From Cryomorphaceae bacterium BACL29 MAG-121220-bin8 (GTDB taxonomy: Bacteria > Bacteroidota > Bacteroidia > Flavobacteriales > Flavobacteriaceae): a DNA stretch of 64,000 nucleotides. The notes beneath the pieces were generated by a model that worked only from the letters and a program-made list of their open reading frames with translations, made no database searches and was not told the DNA's origin. This document shows, piece after piece, positions 19,080 to 29,003 of this stretch (within the stretch, counting starts at the first letter, position 1; each line of letters opens with the position of its first letter). The translations under genes and the position numbers were made by a program. The DNA is taken from the NCBI GenBank assembly GCA_905181705.1, contig CAJIYP010000003.1, positions 372,001 through 436,000 on the forward strand, in the 5' to 3' direction.

Positions 19080-19847
19080 ATGATTGATAAACAACACATA
19101 GAAAACGGAGGCTTTAAATACCTAACAAGTGGAAAAGGGAAACCAATCATAATTCTTCACGGATTAATGGGTGGTCTTGGAAATTTTGAAGGATTTATTT
19201 CATACTTTCCTACTTTAGGCTATCAAGTATATATGCCAGAATTACCTATATACACAGCATCCCTTCTTGACACTAACGTGAAATATTTTGCAAATTTTAT
19301 AAATAATTTTATAAAATTTTTAAAACTCGATAATGCTATTTTAATAGGAAATTCTCTTGGAGGACATGTTGGGCTTCTTCATGCAAAGCTTTTCCCCCAG
19401 TATACCAAGGCTCTAGTTCTTACAGGTAGCTCAGGACTTTATGAAAATGCAATGGGGGATACATACCCTAAGAGAGGTAATTATGATTTTATTAAAAAAA
19501 AGACAGAGGATGTGTTTTACTCTCCAAAAATAGCTACAAAGGAAGTGGTAGACGAAGTGTTTGAGTCAGTAAACAACAGAGTAAAGGTGATTAAAATTTT
19601 AGCTATGGCTAAAAGTGCAATACGTCATAATATGGCAAAAGACCTTCCAAGTATTAAAGTTCCTGTAGCATTAATTTGGGGAGAAAATGATAAAGTAACA
19701 CCTCCAAATGTGGCAAAAGAATTTAATGAATTACTTCCAGATTCAAAGTTATATTGGATTAAAAAATGTGGACACGCTCCTATGATGGAACATTCTAATG
19801 AATTTAACGGAGTAGTTAAAAAATGGTTTGCTGAAAAAAGTTTTTAG
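19080..19847 (+). CDS. Alpha/beta-fold hydrolase
   Basis: A 255-residue cytoplasmic hydrolase with a complete catalytic triad: oxyanion motif ILHGLMGG near residue 26, nucleophile elbow GNSLGGH near 93, acid in ALIWGENDKVTPP near 205 and histidine in CGHAPMMEH near 233. Substrate is not predictable; relatives include esterases and C-C bond hydrolases. Two nucleotides before yihA. A hydrolase gene beside yihA and mraZ is a conserved arrangement in Flavobacteriia as I recall it. Confidence 0.85.
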   Translation: MIDKQHIENGGFKYLTSGKGKPIIILHGLMGGLGNFEGFISYFPTLGYQVYMPELPIYTASLLDTNVKYFANFINNFIKFLKLDNAILIGNSLGGHVGLLHAKLFPQYTKALVLTGSSGLYENAMGDTYPKRGNYDFIKKKTEDVFYSPKIATKEVVDEVFESVNNRVKVIKILAMAKSAIRHNMAKDLPSIKVPVALIWGENDKVTPPNVAKEFNELLPDSKLYWIKKCGHAPMMEHSNEFNGVVKKWFAEKSF

Positions 19848-19849
19848 CC

Positions 19850-20431
19850 ATGATCATTAAATCCAGTAAATTTATAAAAAGTAGTTTAAGTACTAATGAA
19901 TGCCCAAATAATAATTTTCCTGAATTTGCATTTATAGGAAGATCTAATGTTGGTAAGTCATCGCTTATTAATATGCTTACTCTGAACAAAAAGCTTGCTA
20001 AGATTTCTGGTAATCCTGGAAAAACTTTATTAATAAATCATTTTTTAATAAACAATAATTGGTTTTTAGTCGATTTACCGGGATATGGTTATGCTAAAAT
20101 TTCGAAAAAAGAAAAAAAGAAAATCGAGAATATTATCGTTGACTATTTCACAAACAGAATGAATATTTCCATAACATTTGTTTTAATCGATATTAGACTA
20201 CACCCACAGGAAATTGACATCGAGTTTATGAACTGGTTGAAAAAAAATAACATAAACTTTAAAATAATATTTACAAAAGAGGACAAGCTAAAACTAATCG
20301 AAAAGTGTGAAAAAGCTAAAAAATATATTGAAACTATTTTTACTAAATTAAAAATTTCCCCAGAATATATTGTCAGCTCCTCAAAGACAAAAAAAGGTAG
20401 AAATGAACTTTTAGATTTAATTAATCTCTAG
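19850..20431 (+). CDS. yihA: Ribosome biogenesis GTP-binding protein YihA/YsxC (EngB)
   Basis: A 193-residue TRAFAC GTPase involved in assembly of the large ribosomal subunit. G1 loop GRSNVGKSSLIN near residue 30, G3 DLPGYGY near 73, G4 TKEDK near 141 and G5 SSKTKKGRNEL near 174. Its 3' end overlaps the convergent gldC by 11 bp. Confidence 0.95.
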   Translation: MIIKSSKFIKSSLSTNECPNNNFPEFAFIGRSNVGKSSLINMLTLNKKLAKISGNPGKTLLINHFLINNNWFLVDLPGYGYAKISKKEKKKIENIIVDYFTNRMNISITFVLIDIRLHPQEIDIEFMNWLKKNNINFKIIFTKEDKLKLIEKCEKAKKYIETIFTKLKISPEYIVSSSKTKKGRNELLDLINL

Positions 20432-20768
20432 GTCTCTTGTCTGGTGATTGTAGTTGTAAATTCTCTGCGAAATATTCACAAAACTGTTTGAAAGCGTCTG
20501 TCATCTTTTCGTTTTGAGTAGCTTTAAAAAATGTTTCACTCATGCTTACCAATGTTTGATGAAAAAAAACATTCATTTGATCTAAGGGCATATCTTTAGT
20601 CCACAAATCAATTTTAAGTGTTTCTTGTTTGTTGTGATTCCAAACAGATAAAAAAACAGCTTTAGATTCTTCACTGTTAACTCCTCCATCTGGAGCAGAC
20701 CATTGAATTTTTTCAGGAACTTTATTTTCATCTAATTTTACATCGAATGAGATACGAGTTTTTTTCAT
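20421..20768 (-). CDS. gldC: Gliding motility protein GldC
   Basis: A 115-residue cytoplasmic protein matching GldC: start MKKTRISFDVKLDENKVPEKI, WSAPDGGVN, and a helical C-terminal half (VFFHQTLVSMSETFFKA). GldC is needed for full gliding efficiency in Flavobacterium johnsoniae; its biochemical role is unknown. Overlaps gldB by 4 bp, the usual gldB-gldC pairing. Confidence 0.93.
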   Translation of the reverse strand: MKKTRISFDVKLDENKVPEKIQWSAPDGGVNSEESKAVFLSVWNHNKQETLKIDLWTKDMPLDQMNVFFHQTLVSMSETFFKATQNEKMTDAFKQFCEYFAENLQLQSPDKRPRD

Positions 20769-21709
20769 TTTTTTTTAGGTTTGTATTTTGATTTAGTAAA
20801 TATTTTATAATAATCCTCATTCAATAAATCTTTTAAATCAGAATTGTTATTTTTCATAAAAGAATCAACAATTTTATATCCAATCCATTTACCAATACTT
20901 CCAGGTGAGGACTTATCAATATCTAGATTAAATTTAGAAAAAGGAGAGAAGGAAATAAATCTTGATTTCAAATCATTTTTTGTGTTAAATAAAAAATTAT
21001 TTTCAATAAAAAATGCCCAAATATTATATTCGTTTTCTTCAGCCCATTTAATTTTCTCTGCACTAGAATGAAAAATTAAATAATCCTCATTAAACGAAGT
21101 TAGGTACTTATTTAAATACAAAATTTTACCATGATATATCATTTCACCAAGTAAAGTTCTGTCATTAGGTTTTTTAACATACTTTTCAGCAATTTTTTCT
21201 GCTACATCGTTTGATAGATATTTCTTATTCATATTTAGAGAGATATATGCTGGTAAATCAGTATAATAACTTTCACCTAAATAAGAATCAAGAGAAATCA
21301 GTAAAAGAGAATCGGCATATATAATTCTACTTTCATAATCTGATAGAGAGTTCAAAGTAATTACTTTAGGTTTTTTAAATTCTGGGAAAATTTCTTCTAA
21401 TTTTAAAAATATTTTAAGAATTTCATTCCCTGTGACTTTAAAATCCTTAAAAACTTTTGAACTTTCTTTATACACACTTAATCTAGTTGAATCCTTCAGA
21501 TAAGATTTCCAAGTTTCAATTGGATATTTATTAGGAAAAAGATATGGGTATTTTTTAATTAGTAAATCAAGGTTTTCCTCATTAGAGTTATAAAATTCGT
21601 GTTCAAAGCGGTTAATAGTTATATTGTCATTAGAGCTTCTTGACTCACATCCTGAAAAAATAATTAAAAAATAAAACAAAATAACTTTGTAAATTTTATA
21701 ATCAGTCAT
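20765..21709 (-). CDS. gldB: Gliding motility lipoprotein GldB
   Basis: An inner-membrane or periplasmic lipoprotein required for gliding. The start at 21709 gives a lipoprotein signal MTDYKIYKVILFYFLIIFSGC with the lipidated Cys at residue 21; upstream in-frame starts would only add a non-signal extension. The mature part contains NRFEHEFY, the YPYLFPNKYPIETW segment and WAEENEYNIWAFFIENN, as in GldB. About 314 aa, normal. The divergent nadE starts 91 bp away. Confidence 0.93.
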   Translation of the reverse strand: MTDYKIYKVILFYFLIIFSGCESRSSNDNITINRFEHEFYNSNEENLDLLIKKYPYLFPNKYPIETWKSYLKDSTRLSVYKESSKVFKDFKVTGNEILKIFLKLEEIFPEFKKPKVITLNSLSDYESRIIYADSLLLISLDSYLGESYYTDLPAYISLNMNKKYLSNDVAEKIAEKYVKKPNDRTLLGEMIYHGKILYLNKYLTSFNEDYLIFHSSAEKIKWAEENEYNIWAFFIENNFLFNTKNDLKSRFISFSPFSKFNLDIDKSSPGSIGKWIGYKIVDSFMKNNNSDLKDLLNEDYYKIFTKSKYKPKKK

Positions 21710-21800
21710 AAAACCATTAATTTTACAAATCATAATATTAAAGTTCAAACTTAATATAAACTAATTCAATAATTTCAATTGTATAAATATTTTTTAATAA

Positions 21801-22586
21801 ATGAACTCAAAAATAATTGCTAAAAACATAGTAAATTGGTTGAAAAATTACTCCTTAAAATCTAATACTAATGGCTATGTAGTTGGAATTTCAGGCGGAG
21901 TAGACTCTGCGATAACTTCAACTCTTTGTGCAAAAACTGGACTTCCTGTTTTGTGTTTAGATTTGCCAATTTTTCAAAGTAAAGAAGAGCAAAATAGAGC
22001 TATAAAACATATTGAATGGCTAAAAGAAAATTTTAAAAATGTCTCTTTTAAATCAATTGATTTGACTAACGCTTTTTCCTCTTTCCAAAATTCAGTTGAA
22101 GAGAATTCAAATAAAAATAATTTATTATCTCTAGCTAATTCAAGGTCTAGATTAAGAATGACTACTTTATACTATTTTGCTAGTTTAAATAATAGCTTAG
22201 TTACCGGAACTGGAAATAAAGTAGAGGATTTTGGAATTGGGTTTTACACAAAGTATGGAGATGGAGGGGTTGATATAAGTCCAATAGCAGATCTTTATAA
22301 AACTGAAGTGTTTGCAATTGCTAAAGAGCTAGATATAATTAATGATATAATTATAGCAAAACCAACTGACGGACTCTGGGACGATGATAGAACAGATGAA
22401 GATCAAATTGGAGCTTCCTACGAAGAGCTAGAATGGGCAATGAAAGAAAAAGATTTTGGAAACAAGTCTTTTGAATACAGTGGAAGAAAAAAAGAAATTT
22501 TTGAAATACTAAACAACTTCAACAAACAGAATCTTCACAAAATGAACCCTATTCCAATTTATTTAGTGCCAGATGAGTTAAGGTAA
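21801..22586 (+). CDS. nadE: NAD(+) synthase NadE
   Basis: Last step of NAD synthesis: amidation of deamido-NAD with ATP. Single synthetase domain of 261 aa (no glutaminase domain), so probably ammonia-dependent. ATP pyrophosphatase loop GISGGVDSAITSTL near residue 29, TGTGNKVEDFGIGFYTKYGD near 141, DISPIADLYKTEVF near 164 and DGLWDDDRTDEDQIG near 190. Its stop lies one nucleotide from the stop of the convergent dnaG. Confidence 0.94.
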   Translation: MNSKIIAKNIVNWLKNYSLKSNTNGYVVGISGGVDSAITSTLCAKTGLPVLCLDLPIFQSKEEQNRAIKHIEWLKENFKNVSFKSIDLTNAFSSFQNSVEENSNKNNLLSLANSRSRLRMTTLYYFASLNNSLVTGTGNKVEDFGIGFYTKYGDGGVDISPIADLYKTEVFAIAKELDIINDIIIAKPTDGLWDDDRTDEDQIGASYEELEWAMKEKDFGNKSFEYSGRKKEIFEILNNFNKQNLHKMNPIPIYLVPDELR

Positions 22587-22587
22587 A

Positions 22588-24525
22588 CTATAAAACTCTA
22601 TTAAGTTTTTTAGACAATAAAGATTTTAATTTGTAGTAATCCGTAATTTCTTCTAATATTTCATTATTATTTTCAGATTCTTTATTTGTTAATTCTTGAA
22701 GTTCCTTTACTTTCTCATTAATTAAATAAGATCTTAAACTGAGTATTGTTTCAGAAACTAATTGAGAAATCACCTTTTTTTTGTCCTTAACAACTATATT
22801 TTTACTAAACCAATCGTGAAGTTGATATTGATCCTCATTCATTAAAATTGAAGTTACGTGAGTTGACAAATCTGAATCCAAACTATTTAAAAAAACATCT
22901 AAAACTAATTTACCGTTTTTTTGAAGTTCATGAATTATTGTCTCGTAAAGAGTTTTAAAAGATTCATTTGCAAACTCTATTTCATCTTGTTGGAGGTCTA
23001 GAAATATTTTTTCGTAAACTAAAGATTCTACAATTGTAGGTTCCATAATAATCTCACCATTATTATTGTTTTTTAAAATAACCTCCTCAAACTTCTCTTT
23101 ATGATTTCCATAAAGTAATAAAATTTCAATTATTTTTTTTTCTAATTCAAATAATATATCAACTTTTATGTTTTTTGGGGTTTTTTGAATTTTTGTGACC
23201 TTTCTTTTTGACAGAAAAGAAACTTCGCTCTTGTTAAGTTGAGCCAAGGAATTAAACAAAACATCTTCAGAAACATCCATTATTTTAGAACAATGCTTTA
23301 CATATATTTCTTGTTTAATTCTATCGGGAATTACTGAAACACTAGAAACTATTTCATTAATTATTTTAGCTTTTAAAATAGGGTCATCAGCGCTTTTTTT
23401 TGCTAAAATTGATGCTTTAAATTGAATAAAATCTTTAGAGTTTTGATTTAAAAAATCTTTAATTTCCTCAATACTTCTTTCTTGACTAAAACTATCAGGA
23501 TCTTGACCTTCAGGAAAAGCACATATACTTACGTTCATTCCAGCTGATAAAATCATATCTATGCCTCTTAAAGTAGCATTAACACCAGCTTTATCACTGT
23601 CATACAACATGGTGATGTTAGGAGTTAATCTTCTAATCAGTGTAATTTGATCATTAGTTAATGCAGTCCCAGAGGACGAAACAACATTTTTTATACCTTT
23701 TTGATGAAGTTGAATTACATCTGTATATCCTTCAACTATATAGCAATTGTCAAGCTTTGCTATATGTTGTTTTGCATAATATATCCCATATAAAACTTTA
23801 CTTTTATTATATATTAAACTTTCAGGTGAATTTAAATATTTAGCTGTTTTTATTTCATTATTAAGTATTCTTGCTCCAAAACCTAATATTCTTCCAGACA
23901 TACTGTGTATTGGAAAAATAACTCTTCCTCTAAATCTATCTACTGGATTATTATTATTAAAAATAGAAAGTCCTGTTTTTTCAAGAAAATTCTTATCGTA
24001 ACCTTTTTTTAATGCGATTTTTGAAAAATAACCCATTTCCTTTGGAGAAAAACCCAAATCAAAATCATCAATAGTTTCATTCGAAAATCCTCTTTCTTGA
24101 AAATAAGAAAGACCAATTGTACGTCCTTCTTGAGAATCAACAAGACATTTTTTAAAAAAATCTTTAGCAAATTCAGAAACTATATAAAGACTTTCTCTTT
24201 CACTAGCCTTTTCTTTGTCCTCATTATTTAATTGAGTTTCTTCAATTTCTATATTATATTTTTTGGCCAAATACTTTATAGCCTCAGGGTAAGTGAAATG
24301 TTCATGCTCCATTAGAAAAGCAATTGAATTTCCACCCTTTCCGCTACTAAAATCTTTCCAAATTTGTTTTACTGGTGAAACTACAAAACTTGGTGTTTTT
24401 TCATTGGAAAAAGGACTCAGTCCTTTGTAGTTTGATCCAGCTTTTTTTAATTGAACAAAATCTCCAACAACTTCCTCAACTCGTGATTGCTCAAATACTT
24501 TGTCGATGGTGTTTTTAGAAATCAA
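22588..24525 (-). CDS. dnaG: DNA primase DnaG with degenerate CHC2 zinc motif
   Basis: Synthesises RNA primers for replication. N-terminal CHC2-type domain (1-100), then catalytic core with Toprim: VEGYTDVIQLHQKG near residue 262 and MLYDSDKAGVNATLRG near 305; the C-terminal 200 residues are a helicase-interaction region. In the zinc domain the expected Cys-His-Cys-Cys ligands are replaced: GLSPFSNEKTPSF has Ser and Ser for Cys and His, and KDFSSGKGGN has Asp and Ser for the two Cys. The start is TTG, with a stop codon just upstream and no usable ATG; it gives the family-typical start MISKNTIDKVFE. 645 aa. Confidence 0.95.
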   Translation of the reverse strand: MISKNTIDKVFEQSRVEEVVGDFVQLKKAGSNYKGLSPFSNEKTPSFVVSPVKQIWKDFSSGKGGNSIAFLMEHEHFTYPEAIKYLAKKYNIEIEETQLNNEDKEKASERESLYIVSEFAKDFFKKCLVDSQEGRTIGLSYFQERGFSNETIDDFDLGFSPKEMGYFSKIALKKGYDKNFLEKTGLSIFNNNNPVDRFRGRVIFPIHSMSGRILGFGARILNNEIKTAKYLNSPESLIYNKSKVLYGIYYAKQHIAKLDNCYIVEGYTDVIQLHQKGIKNVVSSSGTALTNDQITLIRRLTPNITMLYDSDKAGVNATLRGIDMILSAGMNVSICAFPEGQDPDSFSQERSIEEIKDFLNQNSKDFIQFKASILAKKSADDPILKAKIINEIVSSVSVIPDRIKQEIYVKHCSKIMDVSEDVLFNSLAQLNKSEVSFLSKRKVTKIQKTPKNIKVDILFELEKKIIEILLLYGNHKEKFEEVILKNNNNGEIIMEPTIVESLVYEKIFLDLQQDEIEFANESFKTLYETIIHELQKNGKLVLDVFLNSLDSDLSTHVTSILMNEDQYQLHDWFSKNIVVKDKKKVISQLVSETILSLRSYLINEKVKELQELTNKESENNNEILEEITDYYKLKSLLSKKLNRVL

Positions 24526-24592
24526 AATATTAATTTAATATACCATTGAAATTAAATAAAAAAAACGTTTTTAAATGGATTATTAAAAAAAA

Positions 24593-25570
24593 TTAGTAAT
24601 CTCTGTCAATTACATAATTGACCAAATCAGTTAAGCTTTCTTTATACTGATTGTTTGGAAGATTCCTAAGTTCTTTCAAGGCTTCTAGATGGAAAAATTT
24701 AAGTTTGGATAAAGTATATTCAATACCTCCACTTTCTTTTACGTATTCTATAACATCTTGAATGACTTTTTTATTGTTATTATGATTTTTAATGCAATCA
24801 ATAAGCCATCTTTTTTTTGAATTCGAGGAATTATTTAATGAATAAATAATTGGAAGAGTTAGTTTTTTTTCTTTCAAATCAATACCAACTGGTTTGCCAA
24901 TTTTTTTATCTCCATAATCGAAAAGGTCATCTTTTAATTGAAATGCGATACCAATTTTCTCTCCAAAACTTGCAAGTTGATCTATTTTATTTTGAGAAGC
25001 GTTCGAAGATGCAGCACCCAAAGCGCAACATGAAGAAATTAAAGAAGCCGTCTTTTTTCTTATAATTTCAAAATAAACTTCTTCATTAATATCCAATCTT
25101 CTAGATTTTTCAATTTGTAAAAGTTCACCTTGACTCATGTCTTTAACTGACTTTGATATCAATTTCAAAAGATCAAAATCATTATTATCAATACATAAAA
25201 GCATTCCCTTAGACAATAAAAAATCACCTACTAAAACAGCAATTTTATTTTTCCATAAAGCGTTTAATGAAAAGAAACCTCTTCTTATATTACTTGAATC
25301 AACAACATCATCATGAACTAATGTAGCGGTATGGATTAACTCAATCACAGATGCTGCACGAAAAACTTTTTCATTTATTTCTCCATTACTAAGCATTTTA
25401 GCAGTAAGAAACACAAACATTGGCCTCATTTGCTTGCCTTTTCTATTTACTACGTAATGAGTAATTCTATTTAAGAGAGGAACATTTGAAATCATCGATT
25501 TTGAAAACTTTCCCTCAAAAAGTTCCATTTCTTGTTTAATAGGGAGTTTAATTCTTTCGATTTCTTTCAT
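24593..25570 (-). CDS. Polyprenyl (octaprenyl-type) diphosphate synthase
   Basis: Trans-isoprenyl diphosphate synthase of 325 aa making the side chain of menaquinone. First aspartate-rich motif LVHDDVVDSS near residue 90, second FQLKDDLFDYGD near 215, plus GKQMRPMF near 45 and the GDFLLSKG segment near 117. The residues just before the first Asp motif (IELIHTATL) are small, consistent with a long-chain product, but chain length is not determinable. 35 nt downstream of rlmN. Confidence 0.92.
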   Translation of the reverse strand: MKEIERIKLPIKQEMELFEGKFSKSMISNVPLLNRITHYVVNRKGKQMRPMFVFLTAKMLSNGEINEKVFRAASVIELIHTATLVHDDVVDSSNIRRGFFSLNALWKNKIAVLVGDFLLSKGMLLCIDNNDFDLLKLISKSVKDMSQGELLQIEKSRRLDINEEVYFEIIRKKTASLISSCCALGAASSNASQNKIDQLASFGEKIGIAFQLKDDLFDYGDKKIGKPVGIDLKEKKLTLPIIYSLNNSSNSKKRWLIDCIKNHNNNKKVIQDVIEYVKESGGIEYTLSKLKFFHLEALKELRNLPNNQYKESLTDLVNYVIDRDY

Positions 25571-25605
25571 TGATTAAATATACAATTCAAAATAAATGAA
25601 AATTA

Positions 25606-26643
25606 TTAGTTTAATAGTTTATTTGCTAATTGTCCACAAGCAGCGTCAATATCTTTTCCCCTTGATTTTCTTATGGTTACTGGAATTCTATTTTTTTCTA
25701 ATTCAGAAATATAATTACTAATTATTTTGTCATCAGCAGCAATAAAAAAAGGATTTTCGGTCTTGTTATATTCTATCAAATTCACTTTTGAAGGAGAAGC
25801 TTTACAAAATTGAACCAATGCACTAATATGATTCATGTCGTCATTGATTTCTTTCCAAACTATATACTCATATGTAACTATTTTTCTCGTTTTCTTATAC
25901 CAATATTTTACAGCATCTAACAACTCATCAAGAGGGAATTTTTTTGAAAAAGGCATGATTTTATTCCTAGTTTCTTCAATCGCAGAATGTAATGAAACAG
26001 CTAAATTAAATTTCACATTATTATCAGCCATTTTTATTATTAATTTTGAAATTCCAGAGGTTGAAACAGTTATTCGCTTTGGTGAAATTCCCAATCCTTC
26101 TTTACTAGTAATTTTATCAATTCCAAGAATTAAATTCTTATAATTTAACAAAGGCTCCCCCATACCCATAAAAACAATATTTGAAATTGGGCGGTTATAA
26201 TAAAGTTTACTTTGAATATTAATTGTAGAGGCTTGATCAAAAATTTCATCTGGATTTAAATTTCTCATTCTTTTTAATTGAGAGGTAGCACAAAATTCAC
26301 AATCTAAACTACAACCAACTTGACTTGAAATACAGGCAGTAGTTCTATTTTTGACAGGTATTAAAACAGATTCAACTAAAAGATTATCAAAAAGTGTTAC
26401 TGCGTTTTTAATAGTCCCATCACTACTTTTTTGAATATTATCAATTTTAATATGATTAATTACAAAATCTTTTTTTAAAACTTCTCTGAGTTCGAGTGAA
26501 ATATTAGTCATCTGATCAAAAGAAAAACAAGATTTATTCCAAAGCCAATTATAAACTTGATTCCCTCTAAAAGCAGGGTAATTATTAGATTCAAAAAAAG
26601 AACATAAATCTTTAAGACTTAAAGAACGTATGTCTTTTTTCAT
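25606..26643 (-). CDS. rlmN: 23S rRNA A2503 / tRNA A37 C2-methyltransferase RlmN
   Basis: Radical SAM enzyme methylating adenosine C2 in 23S rRNA (A2503) and some tRNAs. The Fe-S motif CSLDCEFCATSQLKR near residue 110 has the CxxxCxxC spacing; FMGMGEPLLNYKN near 156, RITVSTSG near 188, LAVSLHS near 211 and the resolving-cysteine C-terminus DIDAACGQLANK are all present. 345 aa, normal. Seven nt after queA. Confidence 0.96.
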   Translation of the reverse strand: MKKDIRSLSLKDLCSFFESNNYPAFRGNQVYNWLWNKSCFSFDQMTNISLELREVLKKDFVINHIKIDNIQKSSDGTIKNAVTLFDNLLVESVLIPVKNRTTACISSQVGCSLDCEFCATSQLKRMRNLNPDEIFDQASTINIQSKLYYNRPISNIVFMGMGEPLLNYKNLILGIDKITSKEGLGISPKRITVSTSGISKLIIKMADNNVKFNLAVSLHSAIEETRNKIMPFSKKFPLDELLDAVKYWYKKTRKIVTYEYIVWKEINDDMNHISALVQFCKASPSKVNLIEYNKTENPFFIAADDKIISNYISELEKNRIPVTIRKSRGKDIDAACGQLANKLLN

Positions 26644-26650
26644 ATTGTTT

Positions 26651-27700
26651 CTATATAATTAACATTGCATCGCCATATGAGTAAAAATTGTATTTTTCTT
26701 TTATAGCAACTTGATAAGCTTCTTTGATAAAATCATGTCCACCAAAAGCAGCAGCCATCATTAGTAATGTAGATTTAGGAGTGTGAAAGTTTGTAATCAT
26801 TGAATCTGCCAAACTAAAATCATAAGGCGGAAAAATAAATTTATGAGTCCATCCTGAATATGGATTTAAAGTTTTAAAAGATGATACAGACGATTCTAAT
26901 GCTCTCATTGAAGTAGTACCGACTGTACAAATTCTTTTTTTATTCTTTTTTGCATTATTAACAATATCACAAGCTTTTTGCTCAATAAAAAGCTCTTCTG
27001 AATCCATTTTATGCTTAGAAAGATCTTCTACTTCCACTGGATTAAAAGTACCTAAGCCTATGTGTAATGTTATTTCTGCTATATTAATTCCTTTTATTTC
27101 AAGTCTTTTCAATAGATGTCTTGAGAAATGCATTCCAGCTGTAGGGGCGGCTACTGCACCTTCATGTTTTGCATATATTGTCTGGTATCTTTCTTTATCA
27201 AAATCTTCTTCCTCTCTTTCAATATATTTTGGCAAAGGAGTTTGACCTAACTTGAAAAGAGCTTGACGAAACTCTTCATATGATCCGTCGTATAAAAATC
27301 TTAATGTTCGTCCTCTTGATGTTGTGTTATCAATTACTTCAGCAACTAAACTATCATCTTCACCAAAATATAGTTTATTTCCTATTCTAATTTTTCTAGC
27401 TGGATCTACTAAAACATCCCATAATCTTTGCTCAGCACTTAACTCTCTAAGTAGAAAAACCTCAATTCTTGCTCCAGTCTTTTCTTTATTACCCATTAGT
27501 CTTGCAGGAAAAACTTTAGTGTTATTAAAAACAAAAGCATCTCCATCACCAAAATAATTGACTACATCTTTGAAAGTTTTATGTTCTATGGTTTCTTTTT
27601 TTCTGTCTAACACCATCAATCTAGATTCGTCTCTATGATCTGCGGGATATTCAGTTAGTAATTTAGGCGGTAAATCAAAACCAAAATGGGATAATTTCAT
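26651..27700 (-). CDS. queA: S-adenosylmethionine:tRNA ribosyltransferase-isomerase QueA
   Basis: Transfers and isomerises the ribosyl part of SAM to preQ1-tRNA in queuosine synthesis. Signatures: [19 protein letters not shown] near residue 17, [13 protein letters not shown] near 58, APTAGMHFS near 186, [12 protein letters not shown] near 213 and [16 protein letters not shown] near 305. 349 aa. It has its own probable promoter, so it begins a queA-rlmN-polyprenyl synthase-dnaG transcript. Confidence 0.97.
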   Translation of the reverse strand: MKLSHFGFDLPPKLLTEYPADHRDESRLMVLDRKKETIEHKTFKDVVNYFGDGDAFVFNNTKVFPARLMGNKEKTGARIEVFLLRELSAEQRLWDVLVDPARKIRIGNKLYFGEDDSLVAEVIDNTTSRGRTLRFLYDGSYEEFRQALFKLGQTPLPKYIEREEEDFDKERYQTIYAKHEGAVAAPTAGMHFSRHLLKRLEIKGINIAEITLHIGLGTFNPVEVEDLSKHKMDSEELFIEQKACDIVNNAKKNKKRICTVGTTSMRALESSVSSFKTLNPYSGWTHKFIFPPYDFSLADSMITNFHTPKSTLLMMAAAFGGHDFIKEAYQVAIKEKYNFYSYGDAMLII

Positions 27701-27721
27701 ATATGTAAAAATTTAAAGGTG

Positions 27722-27753
27722 CAAATATACACTCCTGAAAGTAGCAAAGTCAA
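27722..27753 (-). promoter_or_regulatory. Putative queA promoter
   Basis: Minus-strand TTG (27751-27753), 21 bp spacer, then TATATTTG (27722-27729), a good match to the Bacteroidota -33/-7 consensus. The -7 box is 21 bp before the queA start. It separates queA from the aromatic operon ending at aroA. Confidence 0.6.
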
Positions 27754-27773
27754 GTTTATTCGTATATAATTGT

Positions 27774-29000
27774 TTAGTACTCTGATATTTTAAAATTTAA
27801 TTTACGTAATACATCCCAAAAAGAAGGAAAAGACTTAGTTATTACCATTGGATTAATAATTACTATTGGCTTAATAATAGCTAAAGGAGCAAAGGCCATT
27901 GCCATTCTGTGATCATCATATGTGTTTATCTTTACCAATGAATTAGAAATTATAGACTTTTTTAAGTGAAAACTTTCATTAGTTATTTCAACTTCAGCTC
28001 CCAATTTCTCTAATTCTGCTTTTAGAGCTATTAACCTGTCCGTTTCTTTAATTTTAAGAGTCTTAAGGCCAAATAGGTCACAAGACAAACCAAGCCCAAA
28101 ACAAGTCACAGCAATAGTTTGCGCTAAATCAGGATTATCATTAAGTTTTAAAACTAGATTTTTTGGTAAAACAAAATTTTTAATTTTTTTAATATTAATA
28201 ATTTTATTTTTAAAAATAGTTTGAACTCCCAATTTACTATAAATATCAATTATCTTTTTATCGCCTTGAATTGAGTCATAAAAATACGTTCCAATTTCTA
28301 AATTTGATTTACTAGACAAAGCAGTTATACTATAAAAATAAGATAACGAACTCCAATCCGATTCTACATTTTGGATGCTTTTTTTTTTACTAGAAAATGA
28401 TTTTATGGATATCTTATTTTTTAAGAATGAAGTTTCTACACCAACTCTATTTAACAAAGATAAACTCATTTCAATATAGGGTCTTGATGTAACTTCACCT
28501 GTTAAATTAATGACTAAACCTTTTTCTAAAACAGGTGCTATAAGAATTAAGGAGGTGATATATTGACTACTAATATTTGCATTAAGAGACACATTGTTTT
28601 TAGTTAATTTTTTACCGTTTATCAGTAAAGGGGGGTAACCCTTTTTATCAAGATATTTCACATCAGCTCCTAATTCATTAAGAGAATCTACTAGGATTTT
28701 CATAGGTCTGTTGTGCATCCTTTGTGATCCTGAAATTTTATGAACTTTATTTTCTTGAATAGAATAATAAGCTGTTAAAAAACGCATTGCAGTGCCTGCG
28801 TGACCTACATCTACAATTTCAGAATCATTTAAGAGACTCTTCTCAAGAACTTTAGTGTCATCTGAATCTGAAAGATTAGCAATTTCTATATTATTTAAAA
28901 GGTGTTTTAAAATTAATAATCTATTAGATTCACTTTTAGAGCCAGAAATATTAAAGGAGTTATTAATTTCATTATTTGAATGCTCGACTAAAAAGCTCAT
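27774..29000 (-). CDS. aroA: 3-phosphoshikimate 1-carboxyvinyltransferase (EPSP synthase)
   Basis: Sixth step of the shikimate pathway: PEP plus shikimate 3-phosphate gives EPSP. SGSKSESNRLLILK near residue 19, HAGTAMRFL near 63, SQYITSLIL near 140, KETDRLIALKAELEKLGAEV near 330 and DDHRMAMAFAPLA near 363 are present. 408 aa, as in other Flavobacteriia. The usual GNAGT motif is DVGHAGT here. Last gene of the attenuated aromatic operon, 3 nt after the MazG-like gene. Confidence 0.94.
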   Translation of the reverse strand: MSFLVEHSNNEINNSFNISGSKSESNRLLILKHLLNNIEIANLSDSDDTKVLEKSLLNDSEIVDVGHAGTAMRFLTAYYSIQENKVHKISGSQRMHNRPMKILVDSLNELGADVKYLDKKGYPPLLINGKKLTKNNVSLNANISSQYITSLILIAPVLEKGLVINLTGEVTSRPYIEMSLSLLNRVGVETSFLKNKISIKSFSSKKKSIQNVESDWSSLSYFYSITALSSKSNLEIGTYFYDSIQGDKKIIDIYSKLGVQTIFKNKIINIKKIKNFVLPKNLVLKLNDNPDLAQTIAVTCFGLGLSCDLFGLKTLKIKETDRLIALKAELEKLGAEVEITNESFHLKKSIISNSLVKINTYDDHRMAMAFAPLAIIKPIVIINPMVITKSFPSFWDVLRKLNFKISEY

Positions 29001-29003
29001 TTC

